From Phaeotremella fagi (lineage: Eukaryota > Basidiomycota > Tremellomycetes > Tremellales > Phaeotremellaceae): a stretch of DNA of 64,000 nucleotides. A model generated the notes under the pieces. It saw only the letters and a list, made by a program, of their open reading frames with translations. It was not told the origin of the DNA and searched no databases. The translations under genes were made by a program, and so were the position numbers. Positions 34,881-46,300 of this stretch are shown piece by piece. The stretch's first letter is position 1, and every line of letters begins with the position of its first letter. Where the stretch lies: assembly GCA_001599715.1 (NCBI GenBank), contig BCHU01000001.1, forward strand, positions 1,845,634 through 1,909,633, given 5' to 3'.

Positions 34881-36215
34881 TCAAGACGAAGATGGAGGAA
34901 GCTAAGTAAAGCGTATAGTCAGTAAAGCAAGAGTTGGGTTTACAGAAGCTGTATTTTTACTTCAATAGACAACACTTACTGCAATAACCATGTCGTAAGC
35001 GACCAATTGAACAGCATCATTATCATCGACGAAGACCAAACGATAGAAGCCAGGTTGAGCATTAGGGTCGGGACGTTTACTTCCACCTTTCGCACTGAGT
35101 CCCATACCGGTACCAGGAGTTGGAGACGAGATGACAGTAGCTTGATAGAATGAAGTTGTGTCTGGATAAAGAGCGAGGACTCGTGCCCCTTTAGGTAAAT
35201 CATATAAGTTAGATGGATGACTTGAAACATGAGTTGGAGCTGATGAATCTGGAAGAGGGATGATAAAACGTAAGGTCGTTTGGTAGCTAAGATTGTTAGC
35301 GATTGATACCTAAAGTGTTTAAAACCACACCAAGAAAACCATCAAAACTAACTTTATGTTCTCATCCTCAACATCAGTGACTTCATAACGTGCTTTATCA
35401 CCATTAATACAACGTTTCACAGTAGCAAGAATCCATTCATCAGCATCAACGGACCCGTCACCTTCTTCACCCTCATCCTTAGGTTTCGCAGGTACCCTAA
35501 AAGCAACTTTCCGACCGAATTGAAGTGGTAACTGATCACTATAAAATTCTCTTTTCTGTTTGATGGTTAAATCTCTGTTTGAAGGTGTACCCTGTCTATT
35601 CGGGTTGTTGTTCGTAAGCGAATTCGTTGGTAGAGGTGACGCGATTGATGTTAGATTCGAATCGATGGATCCACCAGTATGCGGAGGATTGTTGATCCCA
35701 GAAGCCTGAGTTGAATGCGATTGGTTTGGAACTGGTGAGGCTGAATACGTATTTGGTCTTTTCCTTGAAGCCTGAGTTGAATGCGATTGGTTTGGAACTG
35801 GTGAGGCTGAATACGTATTTGGTCTTTTCCTTTTATGACCACCGGGTAGTAGATTATTTGGATTCGATGATGGCGTACTAGGTCCACCTGACATTCCATC
35901 ATCAAGATGAGCGTTCGAACGGCGTAACGAAATCAATTCAGAAAGCTTCTCCAACGCTTCATCGAGTCTATCTTTTTCTTCTAGAGCCGATTTCAATTCT
36001 TCAGTCACTGGTCTATCTGTTGTTGAAGATACACTCGGTAAAAGTCTTAAAGTATCTACGAAACCATGCCAGACATGTTGCATTTCTGTTGAATTAAACA
36101 ATGGTTTTATGTATCATGATCAGCTCAAATCGCGAGGAACCTCATAGTAGTTAGATGTTGACATACCAAGTTCAGCTGGGTTCAGCTTCATCGATCCTCC
36201 TTTACCGCGAGACAT
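34881..36215 (-). CDS. SGF29: SAGA-associated factor 29 (tandem Tudor)
   Basis: Sgf29 reads H3K4me2/3 and guides SAGA acetylation. It starts MSRGKGGSMKLNPAEL. A helical segment follows (TEELKSALEEKDRLDEALEK-LSELISL), then a low-complexity linker containing a 22-residue exact tandem duplication (RKRPNTYSASPVPNQSHSTQ-AS twice). The SGF29 C-terminal domain comes next: GRKVAFRVPAK, DEWILATVKRCINGDKARYE-VTDVEDE, LYDLPKGARVLALYPDTTSF-YQATV and GFYRLVFVDDNDAVQL-VAYDMVIA. A last intron leads to LPPSSS and TGA at 34881-34883. The paired W-I-L-A and Y-x-A-x-V Tudor motifs and the final AYDMV are the diagnostic features. Confidence 0.92.
35701..35832. repeat. Exact 66-bp tandem duplication in the SGF29 coding region
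   Basis: Copies at 35701-35766 and 35767-35832 look identical base for base. The unit is 22 codons, so the frame is kept. Confidence 0.95.
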
Positions 36216-36746
36216 TATTTTAACTAAAAAATAACAAGAGTAACAAGAAGAGTGTCAAAGTTGAGAATATAGTAGTGAGAATATAGCAGTGAGAAGAATG
36301 AATGAAATCGAAGGATGCTCAAAAACAACAACATTCGTTCGGCTTATTGTGGTCCGGATGCTACAATTGCTACTTAAAACCATACTGATATATATATACA
36401 TTTTGATGCATGAAACTAATCAAAGCTTCCTTCCTTCTTTCTCTCTTTCTTTTCATCTTTCATCGATAACCCCTTCACCCACCAACCACTTCATTCGACA
36501 TTCCACGATTTATTTTTTATATACAACTTTTTGGGAATGTTCTTTATGAGATTTTCGTTAAAAAAAAAGAGAAGAGGGGTGATGGATAATGAACGAGAAA
36601 AGAATAAAGACACTTTTATAAACAGATGAAGCAAGTGACTGAATCTGATTCAACTAAAATGATAACCACCAAGATCAAAAGAAAATAGAGTAGATTCTAT
36701 GGGGACCAAGAAAGATCATGGAAACACGATGTCGAATACCACCAGA
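36216..36746. other. Intergenic region between EPL1 and SGF29
   Basis: The 3' flank of EPL1 and the 5' leader of SGF29. It contains CT-rich (cttccttccttctttctctc) and AT-rich tracts and no gene. Confidence 0.5.
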
Positions 36747-39700
36747 TCAAGCCCGTTGCTGTTGTTGATTATTTGCTCCTAATCTCGCAGCGGCGTGAGC
36801 AGGTAATTTGAGTTGAAGTTGACCACTAGGTAAAGCAGGAGACGAGAAACCGTTATTCGGGTTACCGTTCCCGTTAAAGTTATCACCGTTCCCATCGATT
36901 TGAGGTTGAACATGAACCTGAACCTGTTGCTGCTGCTGTTGATGTTGAGCAGCTTTGGCCATCGAGATCAATTTCGCTCTATTCCTCGCATCAAGTAAAG
37001 CTTGAACGTTACCGTTGAAGCCAGGAGCCTGAGCCAGTCTGGTCAATTCAGCTTGTTGTTCTGGTGTAGCCGATTCGTAAGTCAATTCATGGGATTGCGG
37101 TAAAGTCACACCATTAGGTAGTTGATTACCGTTAGCCGCTATTGCGGCCTGCGCAGCTCGAGCAGCTAAAATCCGTTGTTGAATTGCTGGATCAATTTGG
37201 ATCTGACCGTTGACATTTTTGAATCCACCTTGACCGTTGGGAAGTAACATTTGGTTGACCATTTGAGGTGATGAGGTGTTGACATTCATTAATTGAGCTT
37301 GTGCAGCTGGATGCATTGAATTAGTAGGTGACAACGATGGTCGAGGTTGATTAGGTGGTGGCATACCGTTTTGGGAAGCTCTCTTCGTAGTTGGAGGTCG
37401 ACCAGTCTGTCCCGGACCAGGAACTCCGTTGGGGGGTAACATGACCTGAGAAACGTTTCCTTGTTGAGCTTGAACAGGGATTTGGATACCACCGTTTCCT
37501 GCACCAGTTGTGGGAACATTGGCAGCTGACTCGTTGGAAGGTATACGTTGTTGACCCATTTGAACACCAGTAGGTTGGCCTTGACCTTGGATCTGCATTG
37601 GAACTTGTTGCATCTGACCACCTTGAGCTTGAGCCTGGGCCTGAGCTTGCGCTTGAGCTTGAGCTAACTGCTGTAATCGTTGACTCTCCAAAGCTTGTTG
37701 CTGGGCCATAATCTGATACTGCTGGAACTGAGCAATCTGTTGTTGCTGTTGAATCATTTGTTGTTGATACTGAGCAGCTTGTAACATCTGAGGATTATTG
37801 GTTGCTTGAGGTCGAACGAATACAGGTGAAAGTGGCATCTCCACAGGAGCGTCAAAGGATTTATCGATCTGATCAAGATAACTCTTGTCAGGTTCCAATT
37901 TCGCGATATCTTGATCTTTAAGAAGTGTCATTCGATATTGGATATATTTCGAATCCATGTCATCGACAATAATCCTATCGTCGTCTTCGTCCAATCCCAT
38001 TCCGACACCCAAACCTCCACCTCTTTCAACGTCATATTTCCAATTCTCATTGATTCGTCGATTCCTCTTGGCCAAACTTTCTACATCTTCATCATCAACT
38101 TCAACCTCGTCTATAGATCTAGGTCGATTGAGGTTCGAGGCGAATTTGCGTCTAGGAAGTTTGGCGAATGGCCAATCTTCCGGATTACCCGTGAATGGTG
38201 TATCCACATTAGTACGCCAAGTCTGAGTAGGAGGTCTCCTATCGAATCGAATGACACCTCCACGACCACGCCGAATTCTGAATGCAGCCGGTCGAATGGT
38301 TTCTCGACCATAAGAAGATTCATCTTCCGAGCTGTCGGTATCGGTATCATCACCACGATGAGGATCCAAGACGTTGATAGATTTGAAAGCGTGTAGACCA
38401 TGAGAAGTTGGGAAAGGTTGGAAAGAGTTGTCGGTACAATCGTCCCAATGACTATCAGCCTCTCTCTTCTTGGCCAATTCCTCTTCCAATTTCTGATGAA
38501 GATTCATCATTCTCTCCTTCAAAGCTTCAGGAGCAGTTGATCGATCTGACATATTCGGTAAACCACGACCAGCAGCTCTGGCAGCTGCCAAAGCTTGTTC
38601 TCTCTTTTCTCTCTCTTCTCTTTCTCTTTCTGGAATTTTCTTTCTGATTTGAGGGGTGGATTGCAAGGAATTTGCGGCGGATAGATTGATATGGGAGGGT
38701 AAATGATTGGGTGCTGCCATTGCAGTTGGACGACCTGTGATAGCCTCCTCTTCTTCTCGAGTGTAACCCAATGACGGCCATCTTCTCTTGATTTCGAATA
38801 GATGCCATTTAGCCAACCAAAGTTCCTCGTCCGCCCGTAACATGAGATGTTTTTCGTGTTCTCGTCGATTGACCAGTAAAGCGATGTCATAAGCTTTCTT
38901 GAGCTCGTACTGAATTTTCTGTAACTTCTCAACAGAAAAGTTATCAGTCCGACGAGTCTTTCTGGTGGCTCGGATATCACGACGTCGGAAACAGACATAT
39001 GGATCTCCATCGTTGGTTTCATCGTACTAGAGGAATTGATCAGTATCCATCCCAATACAAACGGTGCTAAAAACCTACATTGAGAACAGGCATTATAGAT
39101 TGACCTTTCCGTAATTCTCGTCTAGCTTTCCAATGAGGATAGATCGATCTTGAGATACGGGTGAGGATTTTAGTTTCAGGTAGTCCCTTTGCAATTTCAT
39201 TGCTTGGGAAGAATGATGCTGGGAGAGGGGAGGAGAATAGGGGTTCGATGGAGGAAAAGGGTGGTAAAAGGGAAAGATTCTATGATAGTTGTTGTCAATA
39301 ACTCATTCTCAACACAAGAACAGTCAAATAAACTTACAGTGTGTAACATTGGGATATTGTCTTCTGCATGTTTTTCTAAAACACCCATGACGAACTCGAA
39401 AGTATCTTCAGAGATAAAAATAGGAGCAGGAGTTTCTGCTTTTTCCTTTTCTTTCCCCTTGACTCTCATCCCGCGACCTTGATTGGGAGTTTGGATTTGA
39501 CCGTTTACAGGAGAACTTTGATTCGCAGAAACGTCTCCACCATTTCCAGAACTACCTTCAGCTTTAGCGTTGAAAACAGTCAACCATTCCACATCCTCAT
39601 CATCCATACAGTAACCCAAACCGCCTAAACCGCCTGAAGATTCTTCGACCGTGTCACTGAATCTAATGTAATTAACTGGTTCGGCGTATTTAGTTGTTCC

Positions 39701-40546
39701 ATAGAGCTCTGCATATTCGGTGAGTGGGATGAGACCTGTTGCGTCGGGTGTTGGAATGTGATAATTTAAAGCTGAAGTTGCGGTTGTCTCTGATTTAGTG
39801 TTTTGACGATTGTTAGAAGATGGAGAAGAAGGTTTTGAAGAAGAAGTTGCTGAATGTAGAAGTGAAGCAGATGATAGAGCAGCTTGTAAATGATGTTCCT
39901 AAATGAGATTGAGTCAGTCATTAAAGTCATTTTCAACAAAATCGACAATTCAACATCGAGGCCACAACAACAAATGCCACCACTATAGTAAATTACCCAA
40001 TTAGGTAATAAGGTTGAATGATATCCAAAGTCGACCAAAACATGATCAAAGACTATGCAGAAAAAGGTGAAAGCGATAGAACGAGAGAAGCTCTATCCAA
40101 CGCACGTCTAATGAAGACGTGAAGCCAAGTGAAAGATGACGAACGAAGCGTGTGAAAAAATGGAAAAAACGAAGGAAAAGCAATGCGCGCGTGAAAGGAG
40201 AAGGAGGCAAGGAAAAAGGAGTTTGGAGTGAAAAATATTCACACGACCCAACGATGTTGAGAGACGTTTTGATGGTGAAATAATGATATAGAGTGGGTTG
40301 GATGCATAATGGAAATGAAAGCCAAGAGGCAGTACTCACCAGTAGTTCACCTGATTCTACACCTTTAGCACCGACATGTTGAGGTTTGGAGGATTCAGTA
40401 CCGCCGGATGTTGGATCATGATCCAAAATGACGGTTTCCGCCGCTGATAAATCGATCTTACTGGAACCTCTATAAACTAATAATTTTGTCTTGTTGGTGA
40501 CCCTACCTGCACGACGTGAGGTGGTTACCATCCTTAATGGAGGCAT
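36747..40546 (-). CDS. EPL1: Enhancer of polycomb-like protein (NuA4 subunit)
   Basis: Epl1 is the scaffold of the NuA4/piccolo histone H4 acetyltransferase. The start at 40546 (MPPLRMVTTSRRAGRVTNKT-KLLVYRG) is the conserved basic EPcA beginning. After an unusually long first intron (39899-40339) the frame resumes EHHLQAALSSAS, then IPLTEYAELYGTTKYAEPVN-YIRFSDT and GYCMDDEDVEWL. Next come SEDTFEFVMGVLEKHAED, the segment with DPYVCFRRRDIRATRKTRRT, and LLVNRREHEKHLMLRADEEL-WLAKWHLFEIK. The C-terminal half is low complexity, with Gln/Ala runs (AQAQAQAQAQ) and Asn/Gly/Pro-rich sequence ending GANNQQQQRA. The EPcA signatures make the call secure. It lies tandem with FCF2 on the same strand. Confidence 0.95.
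39899..40339 (-). other. Long intron 1 of EPL1 (441 nt)
   Basis: Donor gtgagt after GAACTACTG and acceptor atttag before GAACATCAT. It is several times longer than other introns here (about 45-70 nt) and strongly pyrimidine-rich on the transcribed strand in its 5' two thirds. No internal exon in frame with EPL1 was found. Confidence 0.75.
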
Positions 40547-40956
40547 AGAAGTGGATGCTGAAGAAAGAAGTATAACCTTAATAGACCCATGTAAGCCAAC
40601 GAAGGCTACAAAAAAGGACTATATAGGAGGGGGGTGGTGTGGTGTGTGGTGGGTGGTGTTTGCGCGACTCAGTTAGCTAAGAGTCAGTACTTAGGACTCA
40701 GGGTAACCGCAGAAAAACATTCTGTGAAAATTGCAGGCGGGGTTAAAAATTGGAGTAAGCTTGTGGCACTTGTAACGCCGCACTACTTGTACTCAATGCA
40801 ACAATACTATACACCTACCGATTCCGTCAGTACTCAATCCAACAATCGCAAATGGTAACAATTAAGACCCAGAATAAACCTACTATAGATGCTATCTATC
40901 GTCATCAGTCAACTCTTTCCCAAAACACCACTAAACTCACACAAACTAACCCTCTC
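40547..40956. other. Intergenic region between FCF2 and EPL1
   Basis: The 410-bp spacer has a G/T-rich low-complexity run at 40626-40662 (ggggggtggtgtggtgtgtg) in the EPL1 leader or promoter. No gene is seen. Confidence 0.5.
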
Positions 40957-42359
40957 TCACCATTTCGATCTCTTCTTCCATCCCTTCCCTCGTCCATTGT
41001 CCATCCTCGTACCTTGCAAATCTCCATATTTCCTCTTAGCATAAGCACCAAGATCATCATTTGCCACTATACTATTAACGATTTGACCTGGAACGTAACG
41101 TTTCTCAGTCGTTAACGTTGTATCACGTAAATGTCTAGGTGCTTCAACCATCGTTCCAATCTACGAAAATCAATGTCTGCCAATTTGGAATGTAAAAGAT
41201 TACTTCAGAACTTACCGCGAATGATTCTGGTACTTTACCAGCTTTGTTACCACCTTTCATGAACCTCTTTGGATCGAGACTATTAGCCAATGCCAAAGCT
41301 TGATAATCTCTCTTCATTTGTGGTAAAACATCAAGTCTAGCTGATGGTATAGTAGCCCAGAGTTCCGATGTAGATGCTTTTTTAGGTTGCTAAAGTCAAA
41401 GTCAGGATCAAACTTTTGCTCAAGTAGGTGGAGATGAATGGAAATAAAACGTACAGCAGCTTTCTCCTTCTTCGTCAATGGACGTTCATATACTCCATTA
41501 TCTAATTCAGGTGCTGGTTTCCCAATGACACTTTTAGGCAATTTCGATGGTCCAGCCGTAGAAGGTAGAACAGGCATCGAGGTTGAAGCTCGAGCCGTTC
41601 CATCGTCTCTAAAAGCGAGATGGGGTAGTGGGAGTTTAGGTATCGACATATCTGGTATAGGTCTGTGTGTGATTAGACATCAATCACGGAAAGAACATAA
41701 AGAAAGACCTACTCTTCTTTCTTCTTTTCATCGTCTTCTTTGTCAAATTGTAGTTCGTCCTCATTACTATCCTTCTTTGTTGGAGTTTCGGTATCAATAG
41801 CGACTTGATAGCTTTGAGCTAAAGCAGAAACTCTAGCGGCTTGTAGAAGTTTTTCCAGTTCTTCATCATCGTCCTCAGAGTCTGAGTCTGAATCTGAATC
41901 CGTATCTGAATCTGAAGAATCCGATTCATCCGAACCACTGGTCGTTTCTTCATCCTCATCAGAAGCCTCATCAGAAGCCTGTTGAGTCTCGACCACAACA
42001 GTCGAAACCAAATCCTTCTCTTGTTCAAGATCCTCGACATCAACAACATCTTCCCCAACATCATCCCCATCCTCCCTCTCCTCCTCCTCCTCCTGAGCTC
42101 TCAAAGTATTCAATCGTCGATGTCTAACATCCCTAGGTGAAGCCAATCCATCATCCCCCAAAGCGACAGCATTCAACCTCGCCGGGGTGGTATGCAGAAT
42201 CTCAGCGGCGGCAGCTATCGTCTGTTCGAGTTCGGTTTTGTGGTGGCCGTGCGGGTGGGCTGATGACGACGACGGGGTGGTAGTGGTTGATCTGAATCTG
42301 GTGGATCTAGGTGTGGAGATCCCTTTTGGTGAAATAATTTGAGATCTTAATGTTGGCAT
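40957..42359 (-). CDS. FCF2: Fcf2/DNTTIP2-type rRNA processing factor
   Basis: Fcf2 acts in early 18S pre-rRNA cleavage in the nucleolus. It starts MPTLRSQIISPKG. The N-terminal half is Ser/Thr-rich, then very acidic with Asp-Ser repeats (DSSDSDTDSDSDSDSEDDDE). The Fcf2 domain begins at LTKKEKAA and continues STSELWATIPSARLDVLPQM-KRDYQALALANSLDPKRFMKGG. It goes on GTMVEAPRHLRDTTLTTEKR and IVANDDLGAYAKRKYGDLQG, ending KGWKKRSKW. The core K-R-D-x-Q-A-L-x-L-x-N-x-L-D-P-K-R-F and the late YAKRKY are family signatures. The extended acidic N-terminus makes it longer than yeast Fcf2 and closer to the animal DNTTIP2 layout. It is divergent with the methionine sulfoxide reductase gene (185 bp between starts). 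Confidence 0.88.
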
Positions 42360-42544
42360 TGTAGGTGGATTGGAAGAAGAATCAGAAAATCAGAATCCGA
42401 AAAGTGAAATCACAAAAATACTTTTAAGGCACGCGGAGAAATAATGATCTCCGATATAAAAGTTGATTGAGTGATTTGCTGATAAATTAACTGCTTTCTT
42501 CGTACCATCCACCTCCAAATCATCTCACAGTATCACACCCAACG

Positions 42545-43335
42545 ATGCCTCACGCAGATACCTCATCAATACCAACAGAAATAAAAACGTAAACCAACAC
42601 CAAGAAAAAACTAACATTCAACCGCAGGAAACCCCAATTCTACGCTCATGTCCAAGAACAATTAACGTCTCTGCTACAAGATTCGAATTACTGGGTAAGG
42701 TCAACTGAATGCTCCCCATCGTGATGATCCAAATTGATAACACAGAAAAAAAGATTTCAAACCTCTCTCAAACATCGTCTTTGTTATACAACTCATATCT
42801 CTCCTCAAAACTTTATGGCAACAACAAAGATAAAGGTCCAATAGTGAATTGGTGTGGTAAGGCAAAATCCCCACTCATACGCTTCACGTATCGAAAGTTA
42901 AGTAACACCAATTACAGGTTTTTACGTCCAACCCTCATCATCATCATCTTCCAAACTTCTGGTTGGGCCTTATAACGGTAAACCAGCTTGTAGTTCCATC
43001 AACCCAGTCCTAGGCAAAGGGGTTTGCGCAGATACCTTCGTCAATGGATCATCGACTGTTGTGGATAACGTAGATGATTATCCTGGACATATTGGTACAT
43101 CTATTCCACCCCATCTTTTACATTCGATTGCTGATGTACCGACCTAGCCTGTGATGGGGATACTAAATCTGAAATCGTCGTTCCATTATATAAACATGTT
43201 AACGGTGACAAAATCGTTATTGGAGTTTTAGATCTTGATTCGATAAATCTATCTACTTTTGATCAAAACGATAAAGAAGGTTTAGAGGGTATCGTAGAGA
43301 TCCTAGTCAAAAGTTGCGATTGGAGTTCTTTATGA
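42545..43335 (+). CDS. Free methionine-R-sulfoxide reductase (GAF domain)
   Basis: Reduces free Met-R-sulfoxide with thioredoxin. It starts MPHADTSSIPTEIKT. Spliced exons give YAHVQEQLTSLLQDSNYWIS, then SLLYNSYLSS and VNWCGFYVQ. A short Ser run precedes KLLVGPYNGKPACSSINPVL-GKGVCADTF. The end has VDNVDDYPGHIACDGDTKSE-IVVPLY and IGVLDLDSINLSTFDQND, closing at TGA 43333-43335. The three catalytic Cys of the family (KPAC, GVC, HIAC) are all present. It converges on RAD50 with only about 53 bp between stop codons. Confidence 0.93.
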
Positions 43336-43388
43336 CACATTGTATTTCGTACTCGACATAATGCATAGTATACTGTATAAACAAAATG

Positions 43389-46300
43389 AATTACCGGCTC
43401 ACGATAAAAGACTTAGATCCCAATACGTTGTCTTTCCAGAACACTCTTTTGTGATGTATCCCTAGAAACACGCCTGGAGGGGTCAGCGAGCCAGCCGAAA
43501 CACCTGACTTACCAGTAATATTCTAAAACGTCATGACCAGCTAAACGTTGTAAGAAACCTTCGTCGTGGGTGATAACGATCAATTGGAAATTAGCTTGAC
43601 GTCTTCGTTCTCGAATAATTCTATGACACTGGTTAGCGCTTCTCATTCTCATAGTGACAGAGGAAAACATACTCAGCCAAAGCTTCAGCAAGTGCATTGA
43701 TATTCTCTTGATCCAAATTAGTCGTTGGTCTACGATATCGTCAGTTTCGATCACCAAGCACAAAACTTCAGCGACCCAACTCACTCATCCAAAGCTAACA
43801 CTCCACAACCTTGACCGAAACTTTCAGCGAGAGCCAGACGAATGATAATCGACGCTAAAACTTTCTGTCCAGCTGAACATCTACCTCTCATATCCAATTC
43901 AACTTCGTTTTTGACCATGACAACTCTGTAGTTGTAGGATTTACGTGTTGTCGTCGTTCCCGCTTCATCGTTATCTGAGACTATCCTTATACCATCGATA
44001 TCTATTCCTGCAGTCAGTAGTGAATTGGCATCAAAATCAAAAATCCCACCTGTTCCTTGATAAGTCTTATTCCAAAGATGTCCAATGGTATCGTTAATCT
44101 CGTCCATTTTGATAGCATGATATTTGAGAATGGCACTAACGATACGGTGTCAGTTGCTATATGACTTTGAAGCATTCAACTGACTTGTCAAGAGCTTTCC
44201 CATATTTCTCCAAATCGTTGTTAGCAAGTTCACTGGTCTAATCCATCTATCAGCTTCTGAACGCAGCCCCCACAACCTCAGCTCACCTTAGTCTTAACCA
44301 ATTGATCTCGATAATCCCTATCGATATTTCGATAATCATCATGTAGAGTCTTCGTCAACTTCTGTCGATTCTCAGCCATCTGAAGTAATTCTCCACTTCT
44401 CAATTGCCACTAAAATACACAAAGATCAATAAAACGATTTCCTCACTCAGAACAAGTATAAACAACTGACCATGCTCTTGACATTAGTCTCCTCCTCAAT
44501 TTTTTGAGCGTATTTATTATCAAACTCCTTCCTAGCTCTACCAGCAGATTCAACATCGATCCCATCTAATTCTTCGACGACTTTCTCGATATCTTTAAGT
44601 TGATTTCTGTAGTTGATATTACTAGCTATGTTGGATTTCAAATTGCCAGCTGTCGCTTCTTCAGATAAAAGTGAGGAGATTGCCGTATCGATCGTTGATC
44701 TCGTTTCGGTCGATGAAATAATTTCACGTTTGATGTCATCCATCTGACTGTCGTTTTCACGAATTTTACGTTCGTTCCCCTCTGTCATGTATCTGTCAAA
44801 CAGGTCAATCAGAGCATCAAAAAAGTAATATGAGAGTAACTTACGCTTGACATGCTCTATGTTTAGACTCAATCTCACCCAAACTTGATTGATAGATACC
44901 AGCTTGAAGAGCAGCATCATTCTCAGAGTTCTGTCGCTCATTACGATATCGGTTTAATGCGTCATTCTTCTCTCTCCAAGGTCCTTCAGCAGCTTGAGCT
45001 GATTGTTCGAGTTCCTAATGACAGTCAATATCTATTTTGATTTGTATGGTTTCCCAATAATGCCCACCTTGAGATCAGTCTGTAACTGAGATAAATTATC
45101 TCTCATTTCTTTCAGATTTGCTTCTGCAAGTCGTAATCTTGATCTTTGACTCTTCAATTCTCCAAGTCGCAAAGTGTGTTTATTGATATCATCCGAAATA
45201 CCTCTTAATGTGCTTTGTTTAACCTCTTTATCCGATGCAAGTGTTGCCTGTTCTCGTTGTAGAGTTTTACTAAATGTGGGATCAGCTTACTTCCCCAGCA
45301 AGGAGTTAGCTGCTCACATGTTATCATTGATTAGATCAACTTTTTTTTGAACCTCATCAACAGTTTTCAACGATCCACTGCTTTCTAAATCACGTTCCAA
45401 TCTCGCTGTATCAGCCTGGAGATCTCTGATCTCAGTAAGAGTCCGAGAAAGAAGGGTAGCAGCGCTTTTCAAAGTTTGTAAATCCCTAGTGGCAAGTTTG
45501 GCACGTTGAACTTTTTCTTTGATCTGTCATGAAGTAGGTCAGCAATGCCCATATCAAAATTGGACACATACCTCCTCTACTTGGTCTTGGACTATGTCCA
45601 ACTGAGCTGACTCATCCTTGACCTGTTTTTCTAGATCAGGAATGGTGTGTGCACGAAGTTCCTTGACAGTATTGGCAGACGGGGCCAATCGACGAAGACG
45701 TTCCAATTCCGACTCCCACTGTGCAGCTTCATCTTTAAGTTCTTTCAGACCAGCTGTAGACAGTTTGTTGATTCTAGCATTAACCTAGGGCAGTGTTCAG
45801 TATGGAGGCGAATCAAAACTGAAGGAGCACTCACATAGGTCTCGAAAGAATTGTTTTCATGCTCGTGCAAAGCCCTATCACATCCTAAACACTTCTTCTT
45901 CGTTCGACCAGTTTTGAGAATGTTATCCCAAAGACTCTTCATTGAATGAGCATTTGCGACTTCCCTAAGAAGTTAAGGGATTAAGCACAATCTCATCCGT
46001 AAGTACATAAAACATACGCTTGACGCAATTCAACTTCAGCCGTTGCCTCCTTGATAGCTTCATCGATGGTTTCAGCGTTAAATTCCGTAAGGGCATCTCG
46101 AATAGATTTCTCCAATCCTACAAGGAAGTGTTAGCATCTAATAATGACATTCTCGACGATCAACAACTTGATCACTCACGACTAAGCTCATCCTTCTTAG
46201 CTTTCAAAGTCTGTTTGGCAATATTAACAGAAGTTTGCAATTGGGAAAACTCTCTATCAGTAGCTGAAGCTGAAGTCTCTGCCTCTTGCAATTCTCGATC

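Noticed and set aside
37911..38396. 161-codon plus-strand open frame opposite EPL1
   Set aside because: It lies wholly within the conserved EPL1 coding strand and has the composition of an antisense shadow.
41880..41945. Hexanucleotide repeat as a non-coding element
   Set aside because: It encodes the Asp-Ser-rich acidic tract of FCF2 and is explained by the coding sequence.
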